A stretch of DNA of 64,000 nt from Sphingobium sp. EM0848 (GCF_013375555.1 NZ_JABXWB010000005.1:62001-126000), one strand, 5' to 3'. Positions 27,460 through 35,597 are shown, counted from the first letter of the stretch. Made by a program: numbers and translations. The notes: a model not told the origin generated them from the letters alone.

Positions 27460-29504
27460 GCTGGCCTCGCCGCATTACGGGCGCCGTCATGGCGACCATG
27501 TTGCCGGAGTTCCAAACCAACGGGCTTGCCGAAAAGGACGAGCGGCGGCGCGCCGGCCGGTTGTTGAGCGCCCCCGTCCACCGAAGAATTTGCGCCATGG
27601 GCCACCCCAGGCTGGGGCGGCTCTGCGTCGCCATGTGTATCGTCAGGTGGGGCGAGAGGCAGTTCGGCATCGGGCGGGGAGGGGCGCGGTCGGCGCCGTT
27701 GTGCAGGCGTTGTTTTCGGTTTTTTGGGTCCCGATGGCACCTCAGATTTGGCCGGGTTCACCGCTATCGGGACGGAGAGCCGAATGGTTGGATCACGGCG
27801 TTCCTCAAATGCCAAACCAATGGAAGGCACCATATTATAGCTGTCCTCGAAACGGACCACCGGCAGGCTGCGCCCAAAGCGGAGATAGCCCATGAGGTTC
27901 GGAAGATTGGTGACCTCGGTGTGCATGACCAACGGTCGCGTCACCTGCATGCGCGAGAGGTTCACGCCATCGCGCATATCGTTCACGCCATAGGACATGC
28001 CTTCATTGGCTTCGATCTGCTCTACCTGCCCCAGATTTTCCGAAACATGCTTCGCGGTCGGGGTGTCGTTGGCGCGAAGGGCTATCCAAGTTGAGCAATA
28101 GCCGGTGATGGCGGCGGCATCCTGGATACCGTAGGTCGCTTCAAGCTGAGGATAAGACTGGAAGCCGAGGATTCCGCATCCGCCATATTTCCGGGCGCGG
28201 GCAAGAAAGTCCGAGAGCGACGGCAGTTTCTGGAGCGTCGGCAGTTCATCGATCACACAATATAAGCGCCGATTGCGGTCCGGCGCCATGCTCATAATCG
28301 CGCTGATCGCGATATCGAGCCAGACCGTGATCAGCGGCCGCAACGAGGGAAGCTGGTCGGCCTTCACGGTGATGAAGAGCCAGCTGTCATCCTTCTCATT
28401 GGCGACCCAATCGCGGATGGAGAGGCCATCTTCCGTGTCGTCGAGATAGGAAAAGCTGCGCATGACAGAGGCCAGCTCGGCCTGGATGCCGGCACTGGTC
28501 CGCTCACCCTCTGTCGAGATGAACGCCGCCGCGTCAGTGCCCACGGTAAAGGCAGCCAGGTCCGGGAGCCTCGACCGCAACAGGATATCGAGGAGGATCG
28601 AGACGAAGGTGCGCTCCTGCCGGGCTAGCTTGCGCATCACGGCGACCATTGTACCGCGCGCGGCCTTTGCCCAGAAGGGATCCCCTGTCTTTTCCGGGAT
28701 CGTCGACTCCGCGATCTCGTCATAATGATAGTCACGGGGGACATCGACCCAGGGCGACCAGCGGTCGGATCGGGCGTCCAGCGGGTTCAGCAATATGTCG
28801 ACTCCCGGGCGATAGAATTTCTCGACGAAGGTGCCGGCCGTGTCATAGACGATGGCGCGCCGCTTCCGCTTGCGGATACCGGCGAGCATCTTGACGATGA
28901 TGTTGGTCTTGCCCGTGCCGGGGGCGCCGCAGATCAGGATATGCTCCGGCTCGAAGGCGTCCGGCACATTGACACCGCCGATATCGAAACTGCCCCTGGC
29001 GTGTCGCCATAGCGCCCGGCGGACCTGCCGGACCGTTCCGAAGCGCGCCCCGCGCAGGAACTGGTTGGAGCCAAGGCCCCGCCCTGTCCGGGTAAAGTAG
29101 AACCAGGCCCAGGCGAGCATGGCGAGCGCGAACACCCCCGAGAGCGCAGCCCCGTGGAGCAGATAAATCTCGAAAGCATCGAGCGTCTTGCGGGCGATAC
29201 CGGACTCAAGCAGCGCTTTGGGGCTCGTCCAATATTGCTGGCCTGCGGGCGCCTTGAAAAGGATCGGGGAGACATTGCCAGGAACGGCGTCCCCCATGAC
29301 GACGGCCTGCCCGAGCTTCAGCAGGACGAAACGTTCATAATCGGAAGACTTCTCCAGCGCATACCAGATGATGCCGCCGATCCAGATGACAAGCCCGGCG
29401 AGAAAGGTCTGGTAGAAAACCTGGGTGGTCATCCGGACGTTGTGGACGATGGCCTGTCCACCTCGTGTCCATGAGCCCAGCGTATCGTGTCGGAAGATAC
29501 TCAT
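27456..29504 (-). CDS. Type IV coupling protein (TraD/VirD4-like)
   Basis: A 682-residue inner-membrane ATPase that brings the relaxosome to the secretion channel. Two N-terminal membrane helices (about 28-50 and 113-136) enclose a periplasmic loop. Walker A GAPGTGKT is at 193-200 and Walker B is in RLYCVIDELPTLQ. The last 80 residues are proline-rich and disordered. The start overlaps the RHH gene stop (ATGA at 29501-29504). Together with the MobF relaxase it is a mobilisation unit; a type IV secretion system would be needed from elsewhere. Confidence 0.92.
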   Translation of the reverse strand: MSIFRHDTLGSWTRGGQAIVHNVRMTTQVFYQTFLAGLVIWIGGIIWYALEKSSDYERFVLLKLGQAVVMGDAVPGNVSPILFKAPAGQQYWTSPKALLESGIARKTLDAFEIYLLHGAALSGVFALAMLAWAWFYFTRTGRGLGSNQFLRGARFGTVRQVRRALWRHARGSFDIGGVNVPDAFEPEHILICGAPGTGKTNIIVKMLAGIRKRKRRAIVYDTAGTFVEKFYRPGVDILLNPLDARSDRWSPWVDVPRDYHYDEIAESTIPEKTGDPFWAKAARGTMVAVMRKLARQERTFVSILLDILLRSRLPDLAAFTVGTDAAAFISTEGERTSAGIQAELASVMRSFSYLDDTEDGLSIRDWVANEKDDSWLFITVKADQLPSLRPLITVWLDIAISAIMSMAPDRNRRLYCVIDELPTLQKLPSLSDFLARARKYGGCGILGFQSYPQLEATYGIQDAAAITGYCSTWIALRANDTPTAKHVSENLGQVEQIEANEGMSYGVNDMRDGVNLSRMQVTRPLVMHTEVTNLPNLMGYLRFGRSLPVVRFEDSYNMVPSIGLAFEERRDPTIRLSVPIAVNPAKSEVPSGPKKPKTTPAQRRRPRPSPPDAELPLAPPDDTHGDAEPPQPGVAHGANSSVDGGAQQPAGAPPLVLFGKPVGLELRQHGRHDGARNAARPA

Positions 29505-29803
29505 AGGCGGTCCTGCTCGGGATCGAGCAGCCCCCTCTCCCGGAGGAGCCGGCGCGCCTCACTCAGCCCTTTCTGGAGAATGTCCGGCGAGCGCTCACCA
29601 ACCGATGTGGCGAGAATGGCGAAGGCCTGGATGGCCGTGGCGTGCAGCTCATCGAAACGGGCATGATAGCCCGATGGATCCACTCCCTCGAACCGGTCGA
29701 GGATGTCACGGCAATAGGTTGCGGTCCCGAGACCTGCATTGCGTGCCTGAATGGTAAGGCGCGCATAGAGGTCGTCATCTATGCGAATTGTGATGCGTGC
29801 CAA
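29501..29803 (-). CDS. Ribbon-helix-helix relaxosome accessory protein
   Basis: A 100-residue protein starting MARITIRIDDDLYARLTIQA, a clear ribbon-helix-helix DNA-binding start, followed by a helical C-terminal part. It is the first gene of the mobilisation operon and lies next to the candidate oriT region. In comparable systems (TraY, TrwA, MbeC-like) such proteins bind oriT, help the relaxase and repress the operon. The 4-base overlap with traD supports coupled expression. Confidence 0.8.
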   Translation of the reverse strand: MARITIRIDDDLYARLTIQARNAGLGTATYCRDILDRFEGVDPSGYHARFDELHATAIQAFAILATSVGERSPDILQKGLSEARRLLRERGLLDPEQDRL

Positions 29804-29889
29804 GCGGCGGACTCCGTGTCCGACACGCCAGGAATGTGGTGAAGCATCATTCTTTTAGCTTGGTTATCACGTAATATCAATGGTTTAAT

Positions 29890-30095
29890 AAAACTGCCGG
29901 CGGCAGCCAGAAAGTGCCAAGCCAAATCAAGCCGTTAGGTCGACAACAGAAGTCACTTGGCAGCCATCGGCAGCCGAGCTGTGCCATGGCGGCTGCCAGC
30001 CTGTGCCACGCGAAAGGCGCAGAAATCTGTGGATTTTGGTCCCGCAGCACCCGTGCGTGGGGTGCATTACAATTTACGCCTTTCAGGCGTGCGTC
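29890..30095. other. Candidate origin of transfer (oriT) region
   Basis: The non-coding gap upstream of the relaxosome operon (29804-30329) holds a cluster of structured repeats. GGCAGCC occurs at 29902-29908, 29959-29965 and 29969-29975, with an inverted copy at 29991-29997. Two hairpins follow: GCACCC-N7-GGGTGC at 30047-30065 and ACGCCT-TTC-AGGCGT at 30076-30090. Short direct repeats for an RHH protein plus hairpins next to a nic site are normal for oriT. No nic sequence could be identified with certainty. The rest of the gap, 30096-30329, shows nothing recognisable. Confidence 0.5.
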
Positions 30096-30329
30096 CGGCC
30101 TTTCGCATGAGCTTGCGAATGCGCCAGATGATAGCTCGATGCGGCGGGCAACCTACTGATCCTGAACGGTAATTCAAATCCGGATGACAATCGGTGACAG
30201 CCCTTCCCTGAGAGCGATGTCCGCCACGTATCAATGCTGCCGATAAGTTCCCCGCGTGTCCTGGGGAACATACCCCGGACGCGCTTCCACCGGCCCGCGA
30301 GGTGCCGGAATTTGTGGAGCCATATTGTC

Positions 30330-30976
30330 ATGCCCAGCGGCACGAAGATCGACTTTGAAGCCATCGATATTCTTTCCATTCCCCTTCCCGCGCGGGGAGA
30401 AAAGCTACTCTACGATGCGCGGGCGAAAGGCCTCGCCCTGCGCCTGCGCGCTTCGGGTGCCCGCACATGGGTCGCCGTCGAGCGGACGGCGGCCCGCACC
30501 GTCCGCACCACGCTTGGCGATGCACGGCACCTGCCCCTTGAGGCCGCCCGTCGCCTGCTGTCCGCCGGGCCGCAGGACCGATCCACCGTCGCGAACGATG
30601 CCCTCTTTGGTCCCGATGCGACAATGGCGGAGGCCTTCCCTCGCTTCCTCGCTTCCTCGCTTCAGGCGAGGCGGGACGCTGGAAGCCCGGCACAATCCGC
30701 AACATGAAGGCGATCACGAAGATGCATATCCTCCCCCATTTCGGGGGACACAAGGTTCGCGCGTTAACCCCGGAAGAGGTGAACCGCTGGCATCTGGACA
30801 TCACCGCGAAGAGCAGCGCCGTGCGTATGGCGCCGTCCACTCTTTCGGGACTGATGCTCTATGCGGAGGACCATGGATTGCGTGAACCGGGTTCGAACCC
30901 CTGCCATGGCCTGCGCAGGAAACAGCACGGCATCCGGCATGCTCAAATCCAGCCGCTATCACCTCAATCTCGGTAG
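30330..30976 (+). pseudogene. Tyrosine-recombinase integrase, frameshifted and truncated
   Basis: The N-terminal arm-binding domain starts at ATG 30330 (MPSGTKIDFEAIDIL, YDARAKGLALRLRASGARTW) and continues to EAFPRFLAS. After a frameshift the core-binding domain follows: GRWKPGTIRNMKAITKMHIL, HFGGHKVRALTPEEVNRWH and AEDHGLREPGSNPCHGLRR. The catalytic domain with the R-H-R-H-Y residues is missing. The frameshift coincides with an 8-base tandem duplication at 30641-30663; removing one copy restores a continuous frame. The integrase probably once moved this segment. Confidence 0.8.
30641..30663 (+). repeat. 8-base tandem repeat causing the integrase frameshift
   Basis: TCGCTTCC is repeated at 30641-30648 and 30649-30656, with a third copy of seven bases at 30657-30663. 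An extra 8-base unit shifts the frame by +2, exactly the offset between the upstream integrase frame and the downstream one. Confidence 0.85.
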
Positions 30977-31388
30977 CCCGGCACAGCCTTTGCTCCAACC
31001 TCAGTTTCAGACGTCGGATGGCATGAACGCCCTGCTTGGGGCGACTTTCGGAGATAAGCGAGCACTGCAAAAAAGAGCTTGCCAAGCTGCTTCTCTGCCC
31101 CAAAAATGTGCCTTGAGATTTTTTGCAAAATCTCATAAATGATTGATTTTACCTTCTTTATTGGCGGAATGGGTGCGTGCGATGCGTTACAAACGCCTTT
31201 GACGTGCGTACCTTGCCCGCAGCGCGCTTGCCGCTGCGCCCCGCCCCTGCTGGCAGGGCGGCATCCCCCTTTCTGGTGCCGATCGTCCGATGCGTGACGG
31301 CGAGCTTTCGGGCAAGCATTGCATGATCCTGTTCGTTCATGGATAGTCGCCACCGGCGAGCGGGCCTCCTTTTTGTGAAGGAGTCGAA
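30977..31388. other. Gap with a perfect stem-loop, no recognised gene
   Basis: Nothing in this 412-base stretch is recognised as a gene. A perfect hairpin GAGATTTT-TTGC-AAAATCTC lies at 31115-31134 and is AT-rich compared with its surroundings. AAGGAG near the right end (31378-31383) is the ribosome site of the next small gene. Confidence 0.4.
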
Positions 31389-31628
31389 ATGCCCAAGATG
31401 ACGGACCGCGAGCGGCTGGTGAAGATCGAGATCGACCTGCGCAATCTCGCGCAAGAAGCGGAAACGGTACGGCGCAATCTGCGCGGACATTATGCGAAAC
31501 TGGTCGAAGATTTGGCCGTTGAAAGGTTGACCGACCGCGAGTTTCGGGAGGTGCTGTCGCAGGCCATTCGGGTCGGCGGGGGCGCGGCGGTCACGGCGCT
31601 AAAATCCCTCCCCGCAATGGCGTCCTGA
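31389..31628 (+). CDS. Small helical protein of the mobile region, function unknown
   Basis: A 79-residue protein, MPKMTDRERLVKIEIDLRNL and onwards. It is mostly charged helix with a probable coiled coil over residues 5-40 and no membrane segment or known motif. AAGGAGTCGAA in front of the ATG and a clean stop argue that it is real. Small proteins like this occur next to plasmid and island maintenance genes, but I cannot assign a role. A set of hairpins follows its stop. Confidence 0.6.
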   Translation: MPKMTDRERLVKIEIDLRNLAQEAETVRRNLRGHYAKLVEDLAVERLTDREFREVLSQAIRVGGGAAVTALKSLPAMAS

Positions 31629-31686
31629 TCTTCGATACGGTATGCCGGTGCGCACCTGGCCTTAGCGGAAAGGGGAGCGACGTTGT

Positions 31687-31801
31687 CGGGCCATAGGCCC
31701 GGCAAAAAGGAGCGGCGCGGGGGAAACCGCTAGGGTTTCCCCCGCCTTGTGCAACAGCACGACAAGGAACCGGCGGCGGTTTCCCGCTCCGGTTCCTCGT
31801 C
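31687..31801. terminator. Three consecutive stem-loops between convergent genes
   Basis: Three hairpins follow each other: CGGGCC-ATA-GGCCCG (31687-31701, then AAAAA), GCGGGGGAAACC pairing with GGTTTCCCCCGC (31717-31745), and AAGGAACCGG pairing with CCGGTTCCT within 31761-31801. They lie between the rightward small gene and the leftward DUF2493 gene and should terminate both transcripts. Confidence 0.65.
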
Positions 31802-31818
31802 TTTGATTTCTGCCGGTT

Positions 31819-32832
31819 TCAGGCCGGTATGACGCGGCGCTTGCGCCTCACCGGCACATCCGGCTTCTGGTCGGCCCGCATGAAAACATGGGTCGGTACG
31901 CGGTGCCCGTTCTGCGGATTGAACAGTTCATAGAGACTGGACTGAATGCCCGATCCCTCACACAATATCGCCTCGACCGGCCGCAAGTCCGCGATATCGC
32001 GATTGCGCTTGAACCCCTTTCCCTTGCCCCGCCCCCAAAGGCCAAAGGCGACGCAAGGCACGCCCCTCTGCGCGGCCCATGCGGCGGCAACGGCATCGAC
32101 GCCTTTGCGCTGGCCGGTGGTGACAAGAAGCATGCGAGGGATGCGCGTCCTGATCTGGTCGAGGCGGGTCCAGATCAAGGGACCGTCATGCCAATCCTGC
32201 GGTCCGGACACGACGACGATAGGCCCTTGCGGGTCATAGCGGTCGCGCCGCCGCTCCGCCCGCGCCCGCAGGAAATCGAGCGCTGAAATCTGGCTGGCGG
32301 TTGTCACCTGCGAGGCGCGCGAACCTTTCGCCGGGGACCATGGCCGCCCGCAACAGGTGCGATACATCGCCGCGCCATAGTCGCGCATTGCCTCCATCGC
32401 GGCGCGTTGCTCGGCAATCGACTGGCATTCCAGTTGAGTCTGCTCCAGTTCGTTGATGAAGACTTCGCTCGGCTCCAGTCGCCGCGCCATGTCTCGTATC
32501 TGGTCGGCCAGTCGATCTTCCTGCCGTTCCAGCTTGGATGCGACAAAGTGAAAGCTGTTGACGAAGCCCCACGCGATTTCGGGCGCGAGCGGTTCAAGCC
32601 GGGTATCGGTGAACAGGTCGAAGATGGAGGCGATGACGCCCCCACATTCGGCCTGCGCCGCGATGGGTTCGGGCATGTCATGCTCGGCGGGTTCCTCGCC
32701 CGCCTCGCTGATGGTGAGGGGAATGGGATCGCCGAACGAGGCGACGAAATCCGGGGTTTCGATCAGTTCCGCGTAGAGTTCCGGCAGGTCTGCAAAACTG
32801 CTAACGCCATGGGAGGCTGTTTGCTTGGACAT
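31819..32832 (-). CDS. DUF2493 (SLOG-type) protein of plasmids/islands
   Basis: A 337-residue protein. The N-terminal 160 residues are helical with no recognised domain. The C-terminal part (about 200-310) has the DUF2493/YAcAr Rossmann-like fold: PIVVVSGPQDWHDGPLIWTR, MLLVTTGQRKGVDAVAAAWA and GVPCVAFGLWGRGKGKGF. Such SLOG-superfamily domains are thought to bind nucleotide or nucleic-acid-derived ligands; the exact role is unknown. The gene is common in alphaproteobacterial conjugative regions. It is followed by the hairpin cluster and is downstream of the DUF736 gene on the same strand. Confidence 0.8.
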   Translation of the reverse strand: MSKQTASHGVSSFADLPELYAELIETPDFVASFGDPIPLTISEAGEEPAEHDMPEPIAAQAECGGVIASIFDLFTDTRLEPLAPEIAWGFVNSFHFVASKLERQEDRLADQIRDMARRLEPSEVFINELEQTQLECQSIAEQRAAMEAMRDYGAAMYRTCCGRPWSPAKGSRASQVTTASQISALDFLRARAERRRDRYDPQGPIVVVSGPQDWHDGPLIWTRLDQIRTRIPRMLLVTTGQRKGVDAVAAAWAAQRGVPCVAFGLWGRGKGKGFKRNRDIADLRPVEAILCEGSGIQSSLYELFNPQNGHRVPTHVFMRADQKPDVPVRRKRRVIPA

Positions 32833-32916
32833 GGGATTGGCTCCTGACTGTCAGGGTAACGGCTTAGGGTTCGGGGAAGCGTTCCAGCGCTCCCCCGGCC
32901 CGCCTCATATGAATTT

Positions 32917-33417
32917 TTAAAAGGGCACCTCGTCGTCGAGATCGCGCGAGCCTCCGGTATATTCGCCGCCGGGGCCTGCGGTGCTGCCGCCGGTGAAACC
33001 GCCGCTCCGTCGACCGCCGCCGCTCTGGCGCTGTCCGCCGCCCCCGCTGCCATAGTTTCCGCCGCCATATCCTCCGCCCTGCGGTTCGCGTTCCCGCTCG
33101 CGCCGCCACTGGACAACAAAGCCGCTCGCTTCATCCCCGAACAAGGCGATGGGAAGAGGTTCACTGAAGCTCGGATCGTCGATCATGCCGGAGAGAAACA
33201 CCTCGTCGCTGGCCCGCATACGGCGTTCCCAAACCACGCCGATCTGGATTTCATCACCTGCCGGGCTGGTTTCGTAAATCTCGAATACCGGCGCGCTCTC
33301 GCTCTGACGATCCACGACACGGCGCATGATAAGATAAGGGAAACGCATGGAGCGCGTGGCGATCTTGCCGACAATTTCACCAACACGTTCATCATGCTTG
33401 AATGATCCGATTTTCAT
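32917..33417 (-). CDS. DUF736 protein with SSB-like glycine-rich linker and acidic tip
   Basis: A 166-residue protein. Residues 1-110 match the DUF736 family common on alphaproteobacterial plasmids and islands (KIGSFKHDERVGEIVGKI, IQIGVVWERRMRASDEVFLS). Unlike the usual proteins of about 105 residues, it continues with a glycine-rich linker (about 110-158) and ends in DLDDEVPF. This end closely resembles the C-terminal tip of single-stranded DNA-binding protein (DDDIPF), which recruits replication and repair enzymes. A role in ssDNA handling during transfer or replication is an inference. The ATG follows an AAAGGAT-like site. Confidence 0.8.
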   Translation of the reverse strand: MKIGSFKHDERVGEIVGKIATRSMRFPYLIMRRVVDRQSESAPVFEIYETSPAGDEIQIGVVWERRMRASDEVFLSGMIDDPSFSEPLPIALFGDEASGFVVQWRREREREPQGGGYGGGNYGSGGGGQRQSGGGRRSGGFTGGSTAGPGGEYTGGSRDLDDEVPF

Positions 33418-33557
33418 GACTTTATCCTTTCTGCTAAAGCGGTCCGGTTTCTCTCTCCGGCCGTATCATTAACTTACCTCCTTCCCTCAATTTCTTCCAT
33501 ATCATTGATTTCTTGACAGATTTTTATCGTGTCTGGTGAGCCTGAGCCAATTAAAAA

Positions 33558-33573
33558 GGACGCGGGAGCGTCC
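33558..33573 (-). terminator. Intrinsic terminator on the minus strand
   Basis: Read leftward, GGACGC-TCCC-GCGTCC is followed directly by TTTTTAATT (positions 33557 and lower), the classic hairpin-plus-U-run. It ends a leftward transcript coming from the palindrome region or the toxin-antitoxin genes, just before the DUF736 promoter area. Confidence 0.75.
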
Positions 33574-33633
33574 CCAGACAAAAAGAAGCATCGCCAAAGG
33601 CGATACCGACCTGATCAGGGGAGGACGGACGGT

Positions 33634-33900
33634 GGCCTTGTCTGTCATCGCATCCGGAGCCGCCTTCGCCGGGGCGCCAGAGCCGCAGGTGGTCCGGGGG
33701 TGCAAGGGACGTCGCGCTGCGGCCTTTAGCGGAGGTTGGAGAAAAGGGGCCTGTCGGCACCACTGGGATAAATGATCCCGCCGGCAGGCCCCTTTTCTTC
33801 TACCGCAGCTTGGCCGGAGGCAGCCCTTGTGCCCCCGGACCGCCTCCGGCACGCCGCGACACTGCGAAGGCGGCTCCGGATGCGATGACAGACCTTGTCC
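33634..33900. repeat. Large imperfect inverted repeat (about 130-base arms)
   Basis: The left arm (33634-33757) and right arm (about 33774-33900) are inverted copies with conserved blocks: TCTGTCATCGCATCCGGAGC with CGCCTTCG, GGTCCGGGGG followed by CAAGGG, and GAAAAGGGGCCTG with CGGC. The centre is a tight hairpin, AAAAGGGGCCTGTCGGC against GCCGGCAGGCCCCTTTT around GGGAT-AAATG-ATCCC, with T runs on both sides, so it may also terminate transcription. No gene is recognised here; apparent reading frames on either strand are by-products of the symmetry. The flanks, 33574-33633 and 33901-34253, show nothing recognisable. Confidence 0.8.
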
Positions 33901-34253
33901 GCGCCAGATAGCGGACCGAGGCGCCCCGCCGAGGGCCGCTGCAACGCCCGATTGACAGCACAGGCCGGAGCCCAAAAACCAGCGGAAGGAATCGTAACCG
34001 CGCCAGCGAACAAGAGCCCGAAGAGGCCTGGTCAAAGAGCACGCAGATAGAGCCCGGTGGAGTATCAGCTTCGTGTCAGCGCATCGACGACCGCGGGCTG
34101 GTGGTGGATAGCATTGTCATGGGATTGGGACATTTGACGTACGAAGGCTAGTCCCCGCCACATCAAATCCTCCCCCTCCCCTCAGCGCGATACGCTGAAC
34201 GCAGGTGATAGGCGCCGCGCCGGCTCCGCATCAATGCGATCGGCAGAGAGCCG

Positions 34254-34829
34254 TCAGGCTCCTTTGCCCGAGCGATACAGCAGCACACGCCCGGTCGGCA
34301 CGAGCTGAAGGAGGAGGTCGAATTCGACGATATTGCCCGTGACGACCGTGAAGCCGAGCTTTTGCGCTTGCAGGAACAGGGTGCAGTCTTGCAACGCCTT
34401 GAGCCGCTGATCCCGCGCATAGCCTTGCAGCCGGCTCAACATGCCCGCAAGCAAGGCAGCCCGACCCAGAATTTCGGCATCGGGCGTAAAGACGCGGTGC
34501 GCGGGCATGGCTTCGATCTGCTTGCGGATGACAGTAATGACCGGACCCGTTCGTTTGTCCTTGGGATCAAGCGCGCCAGCGGAATGCATGAGTTCCTGGA
34601 TGGCGACCGTCGAATGATTGGCCTGCCGCGTCTCGACCAGGCGCTCAACGACCGCAGGTGCTCGGCCCTGCATCTGGTCGATATAGACACAGGTATCGAG
34701 CAGCAGCGGCTGGCCAACCAGTTCCTCTTCGCTGGCGAAGGGGAGTTCGCTGTCCGCCCGACGCGCAAGTGTCTTGCCCGGATCGAACCGTGCCCAGCGC
34801 AGTGCACCTCCAATATCAAATGCCGCCAC
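34254..34829 (-). CDS. PIN-domain toxin (VapC-like RNase)
   Basis: A 191-residue PIN nuclease, longer than ordinary VapC by an N-terminal 40 residues. Acidic residues for Mg2+ binding are visible in LLLDTCVYID, in AIQELMHSAG and in the late TGNIVEFDLLLQL. It starts at GTG 34829, one base after the stop of the small gene upstream, which is its probable antitoxin. The toxin would cleave RNA when the antitoxin is degraded. Confidence 0.8.
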   Translation of the reverse strand: MAAFDIGGALRWARFDPGKTLARRADSELPFASEEELVGQPLLLDTCVYIDQMQGRAPAVVERLVETRQANHSTVAIQELMHSAGALDPKDKRTGPVITVIRKQIEAMPAHRVFTPDAEILGRAALLAGMLSRLQGYARDQRLKALQDCTLFLQAQKLGFTVVTGNIVEFDLLLQLVPTGRVLLYRSGKGA

Positions 34830-34830
34830 G

Positions 34831-35169
34831 TCAGAAACCCAGCTTCAGATCCGAGTCCACTTTGCCGCGAGCAGCCTTGAAGGCCTCGGAGAATTTGTCT
34901 TCGAGTGCGAGGTTCGCGAGGGCGAATTCAATGAGGTCGGTATCCGTCTGGATTCCTGTCTGCGCCTTGGCCTGCCTGACGAGCGCGGCACTCACACGGC
35001 CACCGATGCGACCGCCTTTCTCCTTGAGGAGGCCCGAACGTTCGGCGGCCGCCATCACGGCTTCGACCCGCACATTCTGAACGGAGACGATTACGTCGGT
35101 CGAGGCGCTGCGCGCCTTGCCCCGGGCTTGCTTTGCGGAGTGTGGCTCCGTTCCATGCGATTTTGCCAT
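34831..35169 (-). CDS. Antitoxin partner of the PIN toxin
   Basis: A 112-residue basic protein from ATG 35169 (MAKSHGTEPHSAKQARGKAR). The middle contains VSAALVRQAKAQTGIQTDTD, which looks like a ribbon-helix-helix or short HTH DNA-binding segment, and the C-terminal helix could wrap the toxin. It lies one base upstream of the PIN gene. The open frame continues upstream into an unrelated fragment (35221-35430), so the true start is best placed at the ATG, which also has direct repeats just upstream for autoregulation. Its ribosome site is weak. Confidence 0.65.
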   Translation of the reverse strand: MAKSHGTEPHSAKQARGKARSASTDVIVSVQNVRVEAVMAAAERSGLLKEKGGRIGGRVSAALVRQAKAQTGIQTDTDLIEFALANLALEDKFSEAFKAARGKVDSDLKLGF

Positions 35170-35171
35170 AA

Positions 35172-35200
35172 TGTCCAACAATATGAAATTTTGTCTAACA
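35172..35200. promoter_or_regulatory. Direct repeats upstream of the antitoxin gene
   Basis: TGTCCAACA at 35172-35180 and TGTCTAACA at 35192-35200 are spaced exactly 20 bases apart, directly upstream of the antitoxin ATG. Two helical turns between half-sites fits cooperative binding by an antitoxin or toxin-antitoxin complex. Confidence 0.45.
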
Positions 35201-35220
35201 TAGCGCAGCAATGCTGGCAG

Positions 35221-35430
35221 ATCAAGACTGCCCGCAGTCAGTTGAGGTCGCGCGCCCTCGGCCCGGTGACGGACGTTCGCATAGAGGTCGTCGAGGGGAA
35301 GAAACTGGTCGTCGGCGGGGCGCGAGAACCATTCCGACGAGACACGACCGATATTCTGACTGCGGGAGATGTCGACACGATAGGCGCCCGCAGCCGCTGA
35401 CGTGTCGATGGATTGGGGAAAACTGACCAT
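35221..35430 (-). pseudogene. DUF932-type plasmid gene, 5' fragment
   Basis: From ATG 35430, with GGAG about 7 bases upstream, the frame reads MVSFPQSIDTSAAAGAYRVD and SRSQNIGRVSSEWFSRPADD, which I recognise as the start of the DUF932 proteins found beside plasmid replication and partition genes. It then loses similarity and runs in frame into the antitoxin. The rest of the gene is missing, so the toxin-antitoxin pair appears to have replaced it. Confidence 0.5.
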
Positions 35431-35597
35431 GGGAGTTCTCCAATGAAAGAACTCAAGAGGCAGAGTGCACGTAAAAAGCACGTTTCCTCGTGGGTTCGTT
35501 GATGTTTCCTGTGTCCGCTGACGTCATTGCGGACGAGTTCTCTTTGTCGAGGACAGACGCCCTGTCCTCGTTTCGGCATTGAGCCATTCTCCAATCC

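Noticed and set aside
29902..29997. CRISPR-like or replication iteron array from GGCAGCC repeats
   Set aside because: Repeats are only 7 bases, unevenly spaced and mixed in orientation, and no cas or rep gene is adjacent; an oriT accessory site is a better fit.
30893..30908. GGGTTCGAACCCC resembles a tRNA T-arm
   Set aside because: It lies inside the integrase codons for the conserved LREPGSNPC segment, and no acceptor, D- or anticodon arms fit around it.
31158..31490. 110-codon minus-strand frame with an MNEQDHAMLARKLAVTH segment
   Set aside because: It overlaps the start of the better supported plus-strand gene at 31389 and has no ribosome site or known family, so it was left out.
33502..34035. 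177-codon minus-strand frame and a similar plus-strand frame at 33529-33775
   Set aside because: Both contain the same VCHRIRSRLR peptide because they cross inverted copies of one sequence; the palindrome explains them better than genes.
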